Below are positions 5,296-5,931 of a DNA stretch of 5,931 nt, piece by piece; positions within the stretch are counted from its first letter, which is position 1, and each line of letters opens with the position of its first letter. The position numbers and the translations under genes were made by a program. Source of the stretch: Mycobacterium sp. (GTDB lineage: Bacteria > Actinomycetota > Actinomycetes > Mycobacteriales > Mycobacteriaceae); assembly GCA_025965815.1 (NCBI GenBank), contig JAOPWF010000065.1:1-5931 (forward strand), given 5' to 3'. A model generated the notes under the pieces. It made no database searches. It was given only the letters and a program-made list of their open reading frames with translations, and had not been told where the DNA came from.

Positions 5296-5931
5296 CCGCC
5301 GACCGCGCCGAAATCGGCCGCGTGACGATGCTGACGAATCCCGCATCGGGACACGGGAATGCGCCGCACGCGGCCGAACGGGCGATCGCCCGGTTCCAGC
5401 AGCGCGGCGTGGATGTCACCGAAATCGTCGGTACCGACGCCGAACACGCACGTCGCCTGGTGGGCGACGCACTGGACCGGGGCACCGACGCGCTGGTGGT
5501 CGCGGGCGGTGACGGCGTCGTTTCCATCGCCCTGCAGGCGTTGGCGCGCACCGACATTCCGCTGGGCATCGTGCCGGCCGGCACCGGAAATGATCACGCC
5601 CGCGAATACGGGTTGCCGACCGGTGATCCGGAAGCCGCCGTCGATATCGTCGCGGCCGGTTGGACCGAAACGGTTGACTTGGGCCACATCCGCAGCCGGG
5701 ACGGCACCGAGAAGTGGTTCGGCACCGTGGTGGCCACCGGATTCGATTCGCTGGTGAGCGACCGGACGAATCGGATGCGCTGGCCGCACGGCCGGATGCG
5801 GTACAACGTGGCGATGGTGGCCGAACTGTCGCGACTGCGGCTGCTGCCCTTTCACCTCGTCCTGGACGGAACCGAGGAGATCGTCGCCGACCTCACCCTG
5901 GCAGCCTTCGGGAACACCCGCAGCTACGGCG
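5292..5931 (+). CDS. Diacylglycerol kinase-family lipid kinase (DagK-like), 3' truncated by window
   Basis: An open frame starts with GTG at 5292, overlaps the flavoprotein stop (GTGA) and runs 213 codons to the window edge without a stop. The first motif, LTNPASGHG (14-22), matches the start of the DAGK catalytic domain. GGDGVVS (72-78) is the nucleotide-binding GGDG motif shared by DAG, ceramide, sphingosine and NAD kinases. PAGTGNDHAR (95-104) and ATGFDS (148-153) complete the family pattern. Members phosphorylate diacylglycerol or similar lipids with ATP at the membrane face, giving phosphatidic acid for phospholipid and phosphatidylinositol mannoside synthesis. The M. tuberculosis counterpart at this place, Rv2252, is a characterised lipid kinase of this kind. 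About 90 C-terminal residues are probably missing, judged from the usual ~300-residue length. In-frame alternatives GTG 5322 and ATG 5328 are less likely, because the GTGA overlap implies coupling to the gene before it. No clear Shine-Dalgarno is visible. Confidence 0.9.
   Translation, partial: MTADRAEIGRVTMLTNPASGHGNAPHAAERAIARFQQRGVDVTEIVGTDAEHARRLVGDALDRGTDALVVAGGDGVVSIALQALARTDIPLGIVPAGTGNDHAREYGLPTGDPEAAVDIVAAGWTETVDLGHIRSRDGTEKWFGTVVATGFDSLVSDRTNRMRWPHGRMRYNVAMVAELSRLRLLPFHLVLDGTEEIVADLTLAAFGNTRSYG

Overview
The window looks like chromosomal DNA of a mycobacterium (Mycobacterium/Mycolicibacterium). It is high in G+C, uses GC-rich codons and mycobacterial-type starts, and its gene order matches the M. 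tuberculosis stretch kasB - accD6 - glpD1 - TetR regulator - flavoprotein - diacylglycerol kinase (Rv2246 to Rv2252), recalled from memory rather than searched. Nothing suggests a mobile element, prophage, CRISPR array or RNA gene. Coding density is very high: all of the window is coding except about 25 bp before accD6, about 36 bp between accD6 and glpD, and 17 bp between the proposed starts of the divergent pair.

Left region (1-1502, + strand): the last 17 codons of a KasA/KasB-type beta-ketoacyl-ACP synthase, then complete accD6, the carboxyltransferase subunit that makes malonyl-CoA. This is the distal end of the FAS-II/mycolic acid operon. A GC-rich hairpin (1511-1538) lies between the convergent ends of accD6 and glpD and is a plausible bidirectional terminator.

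Middle region (1539-3652, - strand): a two-gene unit reading leftward, a TetR-family regulator followed by the FAD-dependent glycerol-3-phosphate dehydrogenase glpD. The stop of the first and start of the second share one base (TGATG), so they are probably translationally coupled.

Right region (3670-5931, + strand): a divergent two-gene unit, an alkyl-dihydroxyacetonephosphate synthase-like FAD enzyme followed by a diacylglycerol-kinase-family lipid kinase that runs off the window end. Their stop and start overlap (GTGA).

The most interesting site is the 17-bp gap and its flanks between the TetR gene and the flavoprotein gene. A 37-bp interrupted palindrome (3633-3669) contains two opposed -10 boxes that share almost the same bases (TACTGT rightward, TACAGT leftward). 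Each box lies 5-7 bp from a start codon, so both transcripts may be leaderless and under one TetR operator. The inferred module links glycerol-3-phosphate oxidation to DHAP (GlpD), a possible DHAP-based ether-lipid step (AGPS-like protein) and lipid phosphorylation (DagK-like protein) under one local regulator. The enzyme families are well supported; the joint pathway and the TetR ligand are inference.
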